A stretch of DNA of 64,000 nt from Natronoarchaeum mannanilyticum (GTDB lineage Archaea > Halobacteriota > Halobacteria > Halobacteriales > Natronoarchaeaceae), in the NCBI RefSeq assembly GCF_039522665.1, contig NZ_BAAADV010000004.1, positions 62,001 to 126,000 on the forward strand, in the 5' to 3' direction. Each line of letters begins with the position of its first letter. The stretch's first letter is position 1. Below are positions 17,675-26,905 of the stretch, in pieces. Position numbers and translations under genes: made by a program. The notes under the pieces were generated by a model. It had not been told where the DNA came from. It saw nothing but the letters and a program-made list of their open reading frames with translations, and did no database searches.

Positions 17675-18166
17675 ATGACTACCGAATCAACCGACGAACT
17701 GCTCGTACAGGGCCTCGAAGAGCTGTACTACACCGAACAGAAGCTGCTCGACGCGCTCGACACGCTGGCCGACCAGACCGACCACGAGGAGGTCAGTCAG
17801 GGATTCGCCGAGCACCGCGAGGAGACCGAGCAGCACGTCGAGCGCCTCGAAAAAGTGTTCGAGGAGATCGGCGAGGAGCCCCAGCGCCGCGAGGAGCGGG
17901 TCGTCGACGCGCTGATCCAGGAACACGAGGCGTTCGCCGGCGAGAACGACGGCGAGGTGCTCGACCGGTACAACATCTCGACGGGCCAGAAGACCGAGCA
18001 CTACGAGATCGCGATGTACGGGAACGTCACGTCGCTGGCGGGCAAGCTCGGCCACGACGAGGCCGCAGACATACTAGAGGAGACGCTGCGCGAGGAAGAG
18101 GCGGCGCTCGACGAACTCTCGGAGGCCGGCGAGCAGTTCGATCGGCAGCAAGTCGCCGGCGACTGA
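17675..18166 (+). CDS. DUF892 ferritin-like protein (YciE/YciF family)
   Basis: A 163-residue acidic all-helical protein. GLEELYYTEQKLLDALDTLA (helix 1), FAEHREETEQHVERLEKVF (helix 2), LIQEHEAF and EHYEIAMYGNVTSLA (helix 3) carry the Glu/His pattern of the four-helix ferritin-like DUF892 fold. Bacterial relatives are induced by stress; metal binding is likely but the role is not settled. GGTTTTAGTTC at about 17608-17618 is the promoter element. Confidence 0.85.
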   Translation: MTTESTDELLVQGLEELYYTEQKLLDALDTLADQTDHEEVSQGFAEHREETEQHVERLEKVFEEIGEEPQRREERVVDALIQEHEAFAGENDGEVLDRYNISTGQKTEHYEIAMYGNVTSLAGKLGHDEAADILEETLREEEAALDELSEAGEQFDRQQVAGD

Positions 18167-18237
18167 ATCGCCGAGGCGCCTCCGTGGCGGGCGGCTCCGG
18201 CGATCGATCGCACGCTGCTCACTACGCGAGCATCGCG

Positions 18238-18417
18238 GAAAATCGGCGACTATTCTTCGACAGCGTGTACTTCAGTACACCCGCGTTCACGACGCTTGGC
18301 ATGGACGACTACCAGCCGGTCGGGATCGCGCGGGTCCCGATGTCGATCCAGACGTCGCCGGGCGCGATCGTCGTCGCGATGCTGGTGTTCGTGATCGGCT
18401 ATCGTGCGACGCGGTGA
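18238..18417 (+). pseudogene. C-terminal remnant of a potassium-channel-like ion channel
   Basis: In one frame ending at TGA 18415-18417 the translation reads RRLFFDSVYFSTPAFTTLGMDDYQPVG, given here only in parts (SVYFSTPAFTTLG, MDDYQPVG), and then a membrane helix AIVVAMLVFVIGYRA. This is the pore helix, filter and last helix of two-TM haloarchaeal ion channels, in which the filter normally reads TTLGYGD. Here the key YG is changed to MD, and all upstream channel domains are missing. No start or promoter fits. It is a decayed fragment left between two intact genes. Confidence 0.6.
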
Positions 18418-18591
18418 CGCCGGGCGTGTCGAGACGGAGAGAGGTGCCCGGATCGTCGGGCGTCAGAGGCGGGAACGGATGCTAATCGGCAGCAGGCGAC
18501 GGGATCGGCTCCCAGCCGAACATCGGGATACAGAAGTACCTCAAATCCATTCGTCCAGTCAGAGCCGGTTCCAGCGACACAGGTGTCAGCT

Positions 18592-19983
18592 ATGACAGAG
18601 AAATACGACCTCATCATCGTCGGCGGCGGCATCAGCGGCGCGGCGCTGCTCTACACCGTGGCGAAGTTCACGGACATAGAGCGCGTGGCGCTCCTAGAAA
18701 AGGAAGACGAGATCGCGGCGATCAACTCCCACCACACCAACAACTCCCAGACGCTGCACTTCGGGGACATCGAGACGAACTACACCCTGGAGAAGGCCGA
18801 GGAGGTCAAGGAGGGCGCGGAGATGATGGCGGGCTACCTCGAGAACGAGGATCCCGACCGCGAGATGCACAGCAAGCGCAGCAAGATGGTACTGGCGGTC
18901 GGCGACGAGGAAGTTCAGAACCTCGAGGAACGCTACTACGAGGAGGGCTTCGGCGACCTGTTCCCCAAGCTCCGGGACATCGGTCGCGAAGAGATCGCCG
19001 ACCTCGAACCGAAGGTCGTCGAGGGTCGGGACCCCGATACCGAGATGCTGGCCCTGCAGACGCCCGACGGCTACGTCGTCGACTACGGCCAGACCGCCAA
19101 GTCGTTCGTCGAGAACGCCCGCGAGGAGGAGGGCGTCGACGTGTTCGTCGGCACCGAAGTCACGGACATCGAGGAGACCGACGACGGCTACGTCGTCGAC
19201 ACCGGCGGCCCGCAGTTCGAGTCCGACGTGGCGGTCGTCGCCGCGGGTTCCCACAGCCTCCAGATCGCCAAGGAGATGGGCTACGGCGAGAACAAGTCGC
19301 TGCTGCCCGTCGCCGGGAGCTTCTTCCTGGGCGGCGACATGCTCAACGGGAAGGTGTACACGCTCCAGATGAAGAAGCTGCCGTTCGCGGCGGTCCACGG
19401 TGACGCCGACGTCCACGACGACGGCGTCACCCGCTTCGGCCCGACCGCGAAGCTGGTGCCGACCCTGGAGCGGGGTCGGATCGAGACGATCGGCGACTTC
19501 GCCGACGTGTTCGGGATGAACGTGGACTCGTTCCTGAGCTACGCCAACATCCTCGCCGACCGCATCCTGTTCCCGTACGTCGTCCGGAACCTGATCTACG
19601 ACCTCCCCGTGGTCGGCAAGCGGGCGTTCCTGCCGAACGTCCAGAAGGTCGTCCCGACGGCCGACGTCGACGACATCGACCGCGCGAAGGGGTACGGCGG
19701 CGTCCGCCCGCAGATAGTCGACACCGAGGCCAAGTCGCTGGACATGGGCGAGGCCAAGATCACCGGCGACGGGATCATCTTCAACATCACGCCCTCGCCC
19801 GGCGCGTCGACCTGCGTCAAGAACGCCATGCGCGACACCGACCAGCTGCTGGACTTTTTCGACGAGGACTACGGGTTCGACGAGGAAGCGTTCCGCGAGG
19901 AGACGATCGAGAACTTCCCGCGGGCGGACTCGGACGACCCCGAGGAGGCCGAAGAGCCCGATCCGGTCCCCGCCGAGGACTGA
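18592..19983 (+). CDS. mqo: Malate:quinone oxidoreductase-like FAD protein
   Basis: A 463-residue FAD-dependent enzyme. The dinucleotide-binding motif is LIIVGGGISGAALLYTV (about residues 6-22), followed by the MQO-like block NSHHTNNSQTLHFGDIETNY. Near the C-terminus come YGGVRPQIVD and NITPSPGASTC, which close the active site. MQO oxidises malate to oxaloacetate and passes electrons to quinone at the inner membrane face, bypassing malate dehydrogenase. AGGTG nine bases before the ATG at 18592 is a good ribosome binding site and decides that start over 18583. An acidic tail (DSDDPEEAEEPDPVP) follows the fold. Confidence 0.82.
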   Translation: MTEKYDLIIVGGGISGAALLYTVAKFTDIERVALLEKEDEIAAINSHHTNNSQTLHFGDIETNYTLEKAEEVKEGAEMMAGYLENEDPDREMHSKRSKMVLAVGDEEVQNLEERYYEEGFGDLFPKLRDIGREEIADLEPKVVEGRDPDTEMLALQTPDGYVVDYGQTAKSFVENAREEEGVDVFVGTEVTDIEETDDGYVVDTGGPQFESDVAVVAAGSHSLQIAKEMGYGENKSLLPVAGSFFLGGDMLNGKVYTLQMKKLPFAAVHGDADVHDDGVTRFGPTAKLVPTLERGRIETIGDFADVFGMNVDSFLSYANILADRILFPYVVRNLIYDLPVVGKRAFLPNVQKVVPTADVDDIDRAKGYGGVRPQIVDTEAKSLDMGEAKITGDGIIFNITPSPGASTCVKNAMRDTDQLLDFFDEDYGFDEEAFREETIENFPRADSDDPEEAEEPDPVPAED

Positions 19984-20008
19984 TCGGCGCTCGGAGGGCG
20001 GGTGTCAC

Positions 20009-20620
20009 TCAGCGCTCGCTCGCCCGGAACACTCGCAGCGTGTCGCGCTTTGTCGGCCGTGTTTCGACCTGCTCGAAGCCGAACGCCTCGAAAATCTCGC
20101 GCCAGTCGCGGTAGAACAGCGGCAGCTCGTCGCGGACGTAGTTCACGTCCGGGTCGTCGTCGCGGTGGTCGCCCTCGTTCTCGACGGTGACGATTCGGTC
20201 GCTCGCGATCCGCGCGAGTTCCTCGAACACGTCGGTCGCGTCGGGGTGGACGTGCTGGAGCGTCTCCGCGGAGTAGACGGCGGCGAAGTGATCGTCGTCG
20301 AAGCGCTCGACGAGGTCCTCGATCGCCTCGACGTAGAACGTCCCGTCGTCGGCCAGCCCGGGGTAGGCGTCCTCCATGACGTCGAACGCGTCCGCGTTGA
20401 TGTCGACGCCGTGGAGGGTCTCGAACCCGTGCTCGCGGAGGTGCGCGAGATGACGCCCCGAACTGCAACCTAGTTCGAGCACGGGCGCGTCCGACGCCAG
20501 CCCGTCGAGCGCCTCGCGGATCGCCTCGCTCGTCTCGTCGGGGCCGTAGTGGGCGTAGTAGTCCGGCGAGTACTCGCCGCTCCGCTCGGCCCACTGGTCT
20601 CGGACGTCGGGAGAGTCCAT
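20009..20620 (-). CDS. Class I SAM-dependent methyltransferase
   Basis: A 203-residue Rossmann-fold methyltransferase: motif I VLELGCSSGRHL (about residues 47-58), the acidic end of strand 2 in GVDINADAF, motif II AAVYSAETLQHV (motif IV position) and a late FYRDWREIFEAFGF. These motifs match small-molecule methyltransferases of the Methyltransf_11/25 type. Substrate unknown. It faces the hpt gene across a 127-base divergent promoter region. Confidence 0.78.
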   Translation of the reverse strand: MDSPDVRDQWAERSGEYSPDYYAHYGPDETSEAIREALDGLASDAPVLELGCSSGRHLAHLREHGFETLHGVDINADAFDVMEDAYPGLADDGTFYVEAIEDLVERFDDDHFAAVYSAETLQHVHPDATDVFEELARIASDRIVTVENEGDHRDDDPDVNYVRDELPLFYRDWREIFEAFGFEQVETRPTKRDTLRVFRASER

Positions 20621-20747
20621 TACCCGGTAGTCGGCGCCGAGCCGTAAATCCCTCCCGGAGTGAGGACGCCGCCACGGGGCCGTGTCGAGTCGGGTCCGGC
20701 GACCGCGAGAACGAATCGCTTTTCCGCGGATCGGAGAAACGGGCGGT

Positions 20748-21293
20748 ATGGAACGGTTACAGCAGTCGCTTCACGAGGCCCCGATCGTCGACAAGGACGG
20801 CTACGAGTACCTGGTGCATCCGATCAGCAACGGCGTCCCGATGCTCGATCCCGCACTGCTCCGGGAGGTGGTCGTCGGCGTCACGCAGGCCGCCGACCTC
20901 GACGTCGACAAGATCGTCGCGCCCGAGGCGATGGGGATCCACATCGCGACCGCGCTGTCGCTCCAGACCGACATTCCGCTGGTCGTCATCCGCAAGCGCC
21001 AGTACGGCCTCGACGGCGAGGTCGCGCTCCACCAGACGACCGGCTACTCCGAGTCGGAGATGTACATCAACGACGTCGAGGAGGGCGACCGCGTGCTGAT
21101 CGTCGACGACCTGCTCTCGACCGGCGGGACGCTCGCGGCCGTCACCGGCGCGCTCGACGACATCGGCGCCGAAATATCGGATATCGTCGTGGTGATCCGC
21201 AAGGTCGGCAGTTCGGCGCTCGACGACACCGACTACGAGGCGACCAGTCTCATCGATATCACCGTCGAGGACGGCGAAGTCATCATCCACTGA
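20748..21293 (+). CDS. hpt: Hypoxanthine/guanine phosphoribosyltransferase
   Basis: A 181-residue type I phosphoribosyltransferase of the archaeal HGPRT group. The PRPP-binding loop is [13 protein letters not shown] (about residues 118-130), and upstream are [16 protein letters not shown] and [11 protein letters not shown]. The enzyme salvages hypoxanthine and guanine to IMP and GMP in the cytoplasm. The start ATG 20748 begins the conserved [12 protein letters not shown]; the earlier in-frame start at 20682 adds basic residues only. A nucleobase permease follows 188 bases downstream, a natural functional partner. Confidence 0.88.
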   Translation: MERLQQSLHEAPIVDKDGYEYLVHPISNGVPMLDPALLREVVVGVTQAADLDVDKIVAPEAMGIHIATALSLQTDIPLVVIRKRQYGLDGEVALHQTTGYSESEMYINDVEEGDRVLIVDDLLSTGGTLAAVTGALDDIGAEISDIVVVIRKVGSSALDDTDYEATSLIDITVEDGEVIIH

Positions 21294-21385
21294 GCGTCAC
21301 GTTCTCAGTGGACATTCTCGGCTGGACGCCGATCCGAAGTTACTCGCCGCGAGCGAAATCGCGGTACGGCATCCCGACCCATGAA

Positions 21386-21403
21386 TATGCACGTGGGTGC
21401 ATA
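21386..21403. promoter_or_regulatory. 7-bp inverted repeat upstream of the nucleobase permease
   Basis: TATGCAC (21386-21392) is inverted as GTGCATA (21397-21403) with four bases between. A third half-site, GGTGCATA, directly precedes the ATG at 21481. The TATA element TTATTG at about 21449 lies between them. The arrangement suggests a dimeric regulator bound upstream and at the transcription start. Confidence 0.5.
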
Positions 21404-21480
21404 CTTCTCCGCCAGCTAGCATCGAGATGCGCTCGAACACGAAACTATTATTGAACCCGGGTAGCTGGTTGGGTGCATAG

Positions 21481-22857
21481 ATGGCGACAGATACGGAGGG
21501 CGAGATCGAGCTCGAATACGAACTCGACGAGCGGCCGCCGTTGCCCAGGTCGATCCTGCTGGGACTGCAACACGTCGCGGTGATGATCGTCCCGGCGACC
21601 GCGGTGGCGTACATCGTCGGCAACGCGGTCGGCGGCGTCGACGTGGCCTACATCGTCCAGATGGTACTCCTGTTTTCAGGACTGGCGACGGTCGTGCAGG
21701 CGTACACTGCGGGCCCGGTCGGCGCCAAGCTACCGATCGTGATGGGAACGAGCTTCACGTTCGTCGGCGCGGCGACGACGATCGGCGTCGACTACGGTCT
21801 CGGTGCCGTCCTCGGCGCGATTCTGGTGACGGGATTCACCGTGGAAGGACTGATCGGTTGGCAGTTCAAGCGGATCAAACCCTTCTTCCCGCCGCTGGTC
21901 ACGGGACTGGTCGTGGTCATCATCGGCCTGTACCTGATCCCCGTCGCGATCGACTACGCGGCCGGCGGCGTCGGCGCCGCCGACTACGGGGCGCTGCACA
22001 ACCTCGGGCTCGCCGCGCTCGTGCTGGGCGTCGCGGTCGTGCTCAACCTGTTCGCCGACGGCGTCGCGCGGCTCCTGAGCATCCTCGCGGGAATCACCGT
22101 CGGCTACGGAGCGGCCCTCGCGCTCGGCTACGTTGACTTCGGTGCCGTGTCCGCAGCCAGTTGGGTCGCGCTCCCGCGGCCCGGCGCCTTCGAACTCTCG
22201 TTTGAGCCGGTGCCGATCGTCACGTTCGCGTTCCTGTTTCTGGTCTCCGCGATGGAGACGGTCGGCGACATGTCCAGCGTCACCGCGGCCGAGGGGCGGA
22301 ACCCGACCGACGAGGAGTTCCGCGGCGGCCTGTTCACCGACGGCCTCCTGAGCTCGCTCGGCTCGCTGTTCGGCGCCTTCCCCGTGACCTCGTTCTCGCA
22401 GAACGCCGGCATCGTCAACTTCACCGGCGTGATGAGCCGCCACGTCGTCGGCATCGCCGGCGCCATGCTCGTCGTTCTGGGTCTGAGCCCCAAGGTCGGC
22501 GCTGCGGTCACGACGATCCCGCAGGCGGTCTTCGGCGGCGCCGTGCTGCTGATGGCCGGAATGGTCGCCGCCAGCGGTTTCCGCCTGATCACGCTGCACA
22601 CCGAACTCGACCGGCGGAACATGGTCATCGTCGCCGCCTCGCTCGGGATCGGGCTCGGCGTGACGACGCGTCCCGAAGCCCTCGCCCAGTTGCCCTCGGG
22701 CGCCGAAACGTTCTTCAGCGAGCCCGTCATCATGACGGCGCTGACGGCGCTGGTGCTCAACACGTTCGTTCCCGGCGAGCACAGTCCGCTGTTCGACGTC
22801 GCCCCCGAGGAATCGTCGGTCGAGACGCCGAACGTCGAAGCGCCGACCGACGACTGA
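21481..22857 (+). CDS. NCS2-family nucleobase (uracil/xanthine) permease
   Basis: A 458-residue permease with about 12-14 membrane helices. The conserved blocks LGLQHVAVMIVPATAVA near the N-terminus, GTSFTFVGAATTIG (about residues 88-101), the core AMETVGDMSSVTAAEGR with its substrate-binding glutamate, and FPVTSFSQNAGIVNFTGV are typical of the UraA/XanP group. It takes up uracil or purines with a cation. A 36-residue acidic head and acidic tail extend it. Together with hpt just upstream it forms a purine salvage unit. Confidence 0.88.
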   Translation: MATDTEGEIELEYELDERPPLPRSILLGLQHVAVMIVPATAVAYIVGNAVGGVDVAYIVQMVLLFSGLATVVQAYTAGPVGAKLPIVMGTSFTFVGAATTIGVDYGLGAVLGAILVTGFTVEGLIGWQFKRIKPFFPPLVTGLVVVIIGLYLIPVAIDYAAGGVGAADYGALHNLGLAALVLGVAVVLNLFADGVARLLSILAGITVGYGAALALGYVDFGAVSAASWVALPRPGAFELSFEPVPIVTFAFLFLVSAMETVGDMSSVTAAEGRNPTDEEFRGGLFTDGLLSSLGSLFGAFPVTSFSQNAGIVNFTGVMSRHVVGIAGAMLVVLGLSPKVGAAVTTIPQAVFGGAVLLMAGMVAASGFRLITLHTELDRRNMVIVAASLGIGLGVTTRPEALAQLPSGAETFFSEPVIMTALTALVLNTFVPGEHSPLFDVAPEESSVETPNVEAPTDD

Positions 22858-22915
22858 CGCGATTCGGTCGCTCTTTCTTTCGCTCTCTGCCCGTATATAG
22901 TCCGTCTGCCCGTAT

Positions 22916-23653
22916 TCAGGCGGTCTTTCCGTCGACCGACACCTTTCGGAGATCGGATTCCAGCTCCTCGACGTGTTCGTTGTACGCGTCGACGAACCCG
23001 GAGAACGCGGGGGCGTACTCCCGGATGTCGGCGGCCGACGGCGGTTCGTACTGCGAGAGCACGTAGACGCCGCCCGAGCCGCCGGCCCGGAGGTACTGCG
23101 TGCCGTCCGTGTCCCACTTGAGCTCCCAGCGCGTGCCGTCGACGCGGGTCACGAAGGTCCCGTAGTCGCCGCCCTCGTAGCGTTGGAGCTCGCCCGCGAT
23201 CACGTCGCAGAGTTCGCGGATGCGTCCGAGCACGCGATCGCGCTGGGCGACGACGGCGTCGGTCGTCTCGACGCTCGGGAACTCCGTCGACACGTCGTCG
23301 AGGACGCCGTCGAGCGAGTCGACGTGGTCGTTAAAGGCCGCTACGAACGCCTCGTAGTCGACCAGCGCCGTCGCCAGCGGCTCGGGCTCGGGCGGTTGCT
23401 TCGTCGAGACGACGTACGTCTCCGAACCCGACTTCGGATCGAATCGGAGGTACTCCAGATCGCCGGCCTCGTACTTCACCGTCCACTCGCCGCGCTCGGT
23501 GGCGAACGTCTCCTGCCCGTAGTCCCCGCCCTGGAGGCGGGCGAGCTGGTAGGCGACCCGGCCGGCGTGGTCCTCCACCGCGGCGACGACCTCGTCGCGC
23601 TGTTCCGCGACCGCTTCGGCGTCAGCGACGTCTACGTCTGGCCAGTCTGTCAC
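22916..23653 (-). CDS. Haloarchaeal protein with two copies of a GDYG domain, unknown function
   Basis: A 245-residue acidic protein. A domain of about 100 residues occurs twice: LQGGDYGQETFATERGEWTVKY and then a run ending in YVVSTKQPPEPEPL, versus YEGGDYGTFVTRVDGTRWELKW ending in YVLSQYEPPSAADI (each quoted in part in the sequence). Helical segments separate them. The start GTG at 23653 is preferred, because TTAAGC at 23680-23685 is a TATA element about 28 bases upstream. No catalytic residues can be named; the duplication suggests a binding protein. Confidence 0.6.
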   Translation of the reverse strand: MTDWPDVDVADAEAVAEQRDEVVAAVEDHAGRVAYQLARLQGGDYGQETFATERGEWTVKYEAGDLEYLRFDPKSGSETYVVSTKQPPEPEPLATALVDYEAFVAAFNDHVDSLDGVLDDVSTEFPSVETTDAVVAQRDRVLGRIRELCDVIAGELQRYEGGDYGTFVTRVDGTRWELKWDTDGTQYLRAGGSGGVYVLSQYEPPSAADIREYAPAFSGFVDAYNEHVEELESDLRKVSVDGKTA

Positions 23654-23727
23654 GCGCGAACGGAGGATCCGGGCGGGCTTAACGGGTGCGACTCCGACCC
23701 GCACGACGGGAGAACAGCGAGGAGCGC

Positions 23728-25194
23728 TCAGTAGTCGCTGTACTCCTGCGACGAGTAGTCGCCGCAGTCGTCGCCGTGAACCGTCGACGAGTCGCAATCG
23801 AAGTCGCCGTCGACGTAAGCGTGGTCCGAAACGGTGCTTCCGTCGATCCCGACGTCGCCGGTCCCGGCGACTGCACCGTCGACGTCGGCGGCGGATTGGA
23901 TCTCGACGTCGCCCCCTTCGACGGTTCCCGCGATCGTCGAACCGCTGACGCCGACCTCGCCGCCGGACAGATCGCCGTCGATCGACGAGCCGGTGTCGAC
24001 GGTTGCGTCGCCCGCGGTGTCGACGTCACCGCCGACGGTCGCGTTCGAGAACGTCACGTCCGAATCAGCCTCGACGCCGCCGCTGACCCGCGAGCTTCCG
24101 AGATCGACGGAGCTGGTAGCGTCGACCGCGCCGTCGATCTCTGAGCCGGTGACGGTCAGCGCGTTCCCCGCCACCGCGCCGCCGACCGCCGATCCGGTGT
24201 CGATCGTCACGTCGCTGTCGGCGTCGACCGGGCCGCCCACGTCGGTATCGGAGAGATCGAGGCTGCTATCGGCCTCGATCTCTCCGTCGACCGTCGAGGT
24301 AGTGAGGTCGATCTCGTCGCCCGCGATACCGCCGCTGACGGAAGAATCCGTATCGAGCGTCACGTCTCCGCCGGCGTCGACCGGGCCATCGACGCTGGCG
24401 TTCGTGAGGTCGAGATCGCTATCGGCGTCGACGGGACCGCCGGCGGTCGACGCGTCGAGGTCGACCTCGTCGCCCGCGACGGCGCCGTCGATCGAGGAGC
24501 CGGTGTCGAGAGTGACGTCGCCGTCGGCGTCGACCACGCCGGTGACGTTCGCGTCGGTGAGATCGACGTCTTGCGCGGCGTTCACGTCGCCGTAGACGGC
24601 TCCGTCGTCGAAGTCGAGTTCCTCCCCCTCTACGTCTCCGACCACCGATCCGCCTCCGATGACGTCGACGTCGCCGCTGGTGTCGACGTCGCAGGCGACC
24701 GTGATGCCGTCGACCGTGAGGTCGCCGGTGCCGCCGCTCGTCTCCGATTCGACCCACTCGCAGCCCTCGTCGGGGGTCGCCGGGATCGGATCGGCCTCGA
24801 ACGTATCGAGGACGTGGCTCTCGTCGGACTCGTCGGCGACCCAGACGATCTCGACTTCCTCCTCGACGGGGTACACCGTCACGGCGCTGTCGGCGCTGAG
24901 AGTCCCGCTCTCGACCACGTCGGGGTCGGCGACGCCGCGGACGACGATGCGGCCCTCCTGCTCGTCGAGGTTGTCACCGCCCTGGTGGACGAGTTCGTGG
25001 CCGGGACCGTCGTCCTGGGACTGCAAGTCGAGTGCGGTCTGAGGGGCAGACTCCGTCCCGTCGGTGAGACCGCCCAGCATGAACAGCGTGACCGCCGCCA
25101 GCGTGACGACGATAGCGATCAGGAGCCCGACGCCGACTACCGGCGCCACCGCGCGCTCGGCGTCGTCCGCCGCGGATCGGTCGAAACCGCGCAT
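23728..25194 (-). CDS. Archaeal pilin-like protein fused to bactofilin-like beta-helix repeats
   Basis: A 488-residue protein. Residues 13-42 carry the type IV pilin N-terminus of archaea (RAVAPVVGVGLLIAIVVTLA), with a class III-type cleavage region. After about 130 mixed residues there are some 17 imperfect repeats of 16-18 residues, such as VDADGDVTLDTGSSIDGA and VAGDEVDLDASTAGGP. They group in sets of three (18+16+17 = 51 residues). This is the pattern of a parallel beta-helix, as in bactofilins. The tail is acidic with paired cysteines (FDCDSSTVHGDDCGD). Predicted to be anchored by the pilin helix and to project or polymerise outside the cell. Confidence 0.75.
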   Translation of the reverse strand: MRGFDRSAADDAERAVAPVVGVGLLIAIVVTLAAVTLFMLGGLTDGTESAPQTALDLQSQDDGPGHELVHQGGDNLDEQEGRIVVRGVADPDVVESGTLSADSAVTVYPVEEEVEIVWVADESDESHVLDTFEADPIPATPDEGCEWVESETSGGTGDLTVDGITVACDVDTSGDVDVIGGGSVVGDVEGEELDFDDGAVYGDVNAAQDVDLTDANVTGVVDADGDVTLDTGSSIDGAVAGDEVDLDASTAGGPVDADSDLDLTNASVDGPVDAGGDVTLDTDSSVSGGIAGDEIDLTTSTVDGEIEADSSLDLSDTDVGGPVDADSDVTIDTGSAVGGAVAGNALTVTGSEIDGAVDATSSVDLGSSRVSGGVEADSDVTFSNATVGGDVDTAGDATVDTGSSIDGDLSGGEVGVSGSTIAGTVEGGDVEIQSAADVDGAVAGTGDVGIDGSTVSDHAYVDGDFDCDSSTVHGDDCGDYSSQEYSDY

Positions 25195-25295
25195 GAGCGG
25201 TTCGTATGGACTCGGAACGGTTGTAACTTTCCCGAGCTATTGCGGCGTCGACACTGTGCAGTCGGCGCGCGCGAAGATGCCTCGTAGAAATCGAG

Positions 25296-25580
25296 TTAGT
25301 CGATGTGGCCTTCCTGCCGGAGCTGCTCGGCGTCCTGGCTCGTGTACCGCCACTCGATGTTGGCCTTCTCGTCCTGGAAGTCCCAGGGCTCGACGACCAC
25401 GATGTCGTCTTGCTCGATCCAGGTGCGGTACTTCATGCGGCCGGGGATCCGGCCCATGCGCTCCTTGCCGTCCTCGCAGCGAACGCGGACGTGGTTCCCG
25501 CCGTTGTGTTCGGTCACGACCGCAAACAGCTCGTCGTCGTTGGGCATTCGGAGATTCCGACGCCCGCTTTCTTCACTCAC
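25296..25580 (-). CDS. eif1A: Translation initiation factor eIF-1A
   Basis: A 94-residue S1/OB-fold protein of normal archaeal length. [29 protein letters not shown], in parts [11 protein letters not shown] and VRCEDGKER, forms the OB-fold, then [19 protein letters not shown]. It binds the A site of the small ribosomal subunit and helps start-site selection. The promoter lies 30-40 bases before the ATG at 25580. It is divergent from the CapA gene. Confidence 0.93.
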   Translation of the reverse strand: MSEESGRRNLRMPNDDELFAVVTEHNGGNHVRVRCEDGKERMGRIPGRMKYRTWIEQDDIVVVEPWDFQDEKANIEWRYTSQDAEQLRQEGHID

Positions 25581-25700
25581 AGCCGTAATAGGACCCGCGG
25601 ACGTTTAAGTGGTTGGTAAGAAACGGTACCACGGCTCACGACGCACGCGGTGGGGCACGTTTTTGTATCCGTCGCTGGATCGTACCGCCGTGACCGGACG

Positions 25701-26891
25701 ATGACGCGAACCCGCAGGGAGTTGCTCGCGGCCTCGCTCGTTCCCCTGGCGGGCTGTCAGGCGCCGACGGAGCGGTCTCCCGGCGAGCCGCTTCGACCGT
25801 CGTCGGCCGACCACCGCGTCGGTTTCGTGGGCGATCTGATGTTCGGCCGCGACGTCGACGCGGTTCACCGGGACGGTTCGCCCGCCGACGTCTGGGGGTC
25901 GATGCACGAGCACCTGCAGTCGCTCGACGGCGTCGTCGCGAACCTGGAGTGTTGCGTCTCCGAGCGCGGCGAGCGCTGGCCGGACAAGACGTTCTACTTC
26001 CGGGCCGACCCCGACTGGGCGGTGCCCGCGCTCGATGCCGGCAACGTGGCCGCGGTGAGCCTCGCGAACAACCACCTGCTCGACTTCGGCGAGACGGCGC
26101 TGCTGGACACGCTCGATCACCTCTCGGCGGGCGGGATCGCCCACGCCGGAGCGGGGGCGGACGTCGACGCCGCGCTCGAACCGACGGTCGTCGACGCCGG
26201 CGGGCTGCGCGTCGGCGTGCTGGGGCTGACCGATCAGTGGAGCCAGTTCGGCGCCGGTCCCGACAGCCCCGGGACGGCACACGTCGCGCTCTCGGCGGAC
26301 GATGAAGCGACCCGGCGCGCGGTCCGGAACGGCGTCGCGACGGCTCGAGAGCGCGGCGCCGACCTCGTCGTGGCGTCGCTGCACTGGGGCCCCAACTGGG
26401 AGGTCGAACCCTCGACCGATCAGCAGCGGTTCGCCCGCTGGCTGATCGACGAGGGCGTCGACGTCGTCCACGGGCACTCGGCCCACGTGATCCAGGGCGT
26501 CGAGACGTACCGCGGGCGGCCGATCATCTACGACGCGGGCGACTTCGTCGACGACTACGCGATCAAGGAGGGGCTGCACAACGACCGGAGCTTCCTGTTC
26601 GAGCTTGCGGTCGACGGCAGCGAGCTAACGGCCCTCGAACTCCGACCGATCGAGATCGCCGACAGACGTTCGGAGCGGGCCGGCGACGACGCCGCGGCGT
26701 GGCTCAGAGAGCGGATGCGAACGCTTTCGGCGCCGTTCGGAACGACCGTCGAGCGATCGGGCCGCGGCGTCCGGATCCCGCTCGGCGACGCCGAAGGCGA
26801 GGAAAGCGCGAGCGGAAGTGAGAGCGGTACGAACGAGAGCGCGAGCGGAAACCGGACCGGTACGAACGAGGGCGATCGAGACGGCGCGTAA
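25701..26891 (+). CDS. CapA-like metallophosphatase-fold lipoprotein
   Basis: A 396-residue protein with a twin-arginine lipoprotein signal (TRTRRELLAASLVPLAGC; cysteine at about residue 19). The mature part is a PGA_cap/CapA domain: VGFVGDLMFGRDVD (metal-binding), NLECCVS, LANNHLLDFG, SLHWG and HGHSAHVIQGVE. The residue set matches the calcineurin-like fold, used in capsule poly-gamma-glutamate synthesis in bacilli. Some halophilic archaea make this polymer, but no capB or capC gene is present here, so the role is open. The last 50 residues form an acidic SGNE-type tail. Confidence 0.78.
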   Translation: MTRTRRELLAASLVPLAGCQAPTERSPGEPLRPSSADHRVGFVGDLMFGRDVDAVHRDGSPADVWGSMHEHLQSLDGVVANLECCVSERGERWPDKTFYFRADPDWAVPALDAGNVAAVSLANNHLLDFGETALLDTLDHLSAGGIAHAGAGADVDAALEPTVVDAGGLRVGVLGLTDQWSQFGAGPDSPGTAHVALSADDEATRRAVRNGVATARERGADLVVASLHWGPNWEVEPSTDQQRFARWLIDEGVDVVHGHSAHVIQGVETYRGRPIIYDAGDFVDDYAIKEGLHNDRSFLFELAVDGSELTALELRPIEIADRRSERAGDDAAAWLRERMRTLSAPFGTTVERSGRGVRIPLGDAEGEESASGSESGTNESASGNRTGTNEGDRDGA

Positions 26892-26905
26892 CGCGACCGA
26901 CGCCC

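Noticed and set aside
23830-24600. Regularly spaced DNA repeats that could suggest a CRISPR array
   Set aside because: The repeats are in frame, about 51 bp each, imperfect and encode the beta-helix rungs of one protein. There are no conserved spacers or cas genes.
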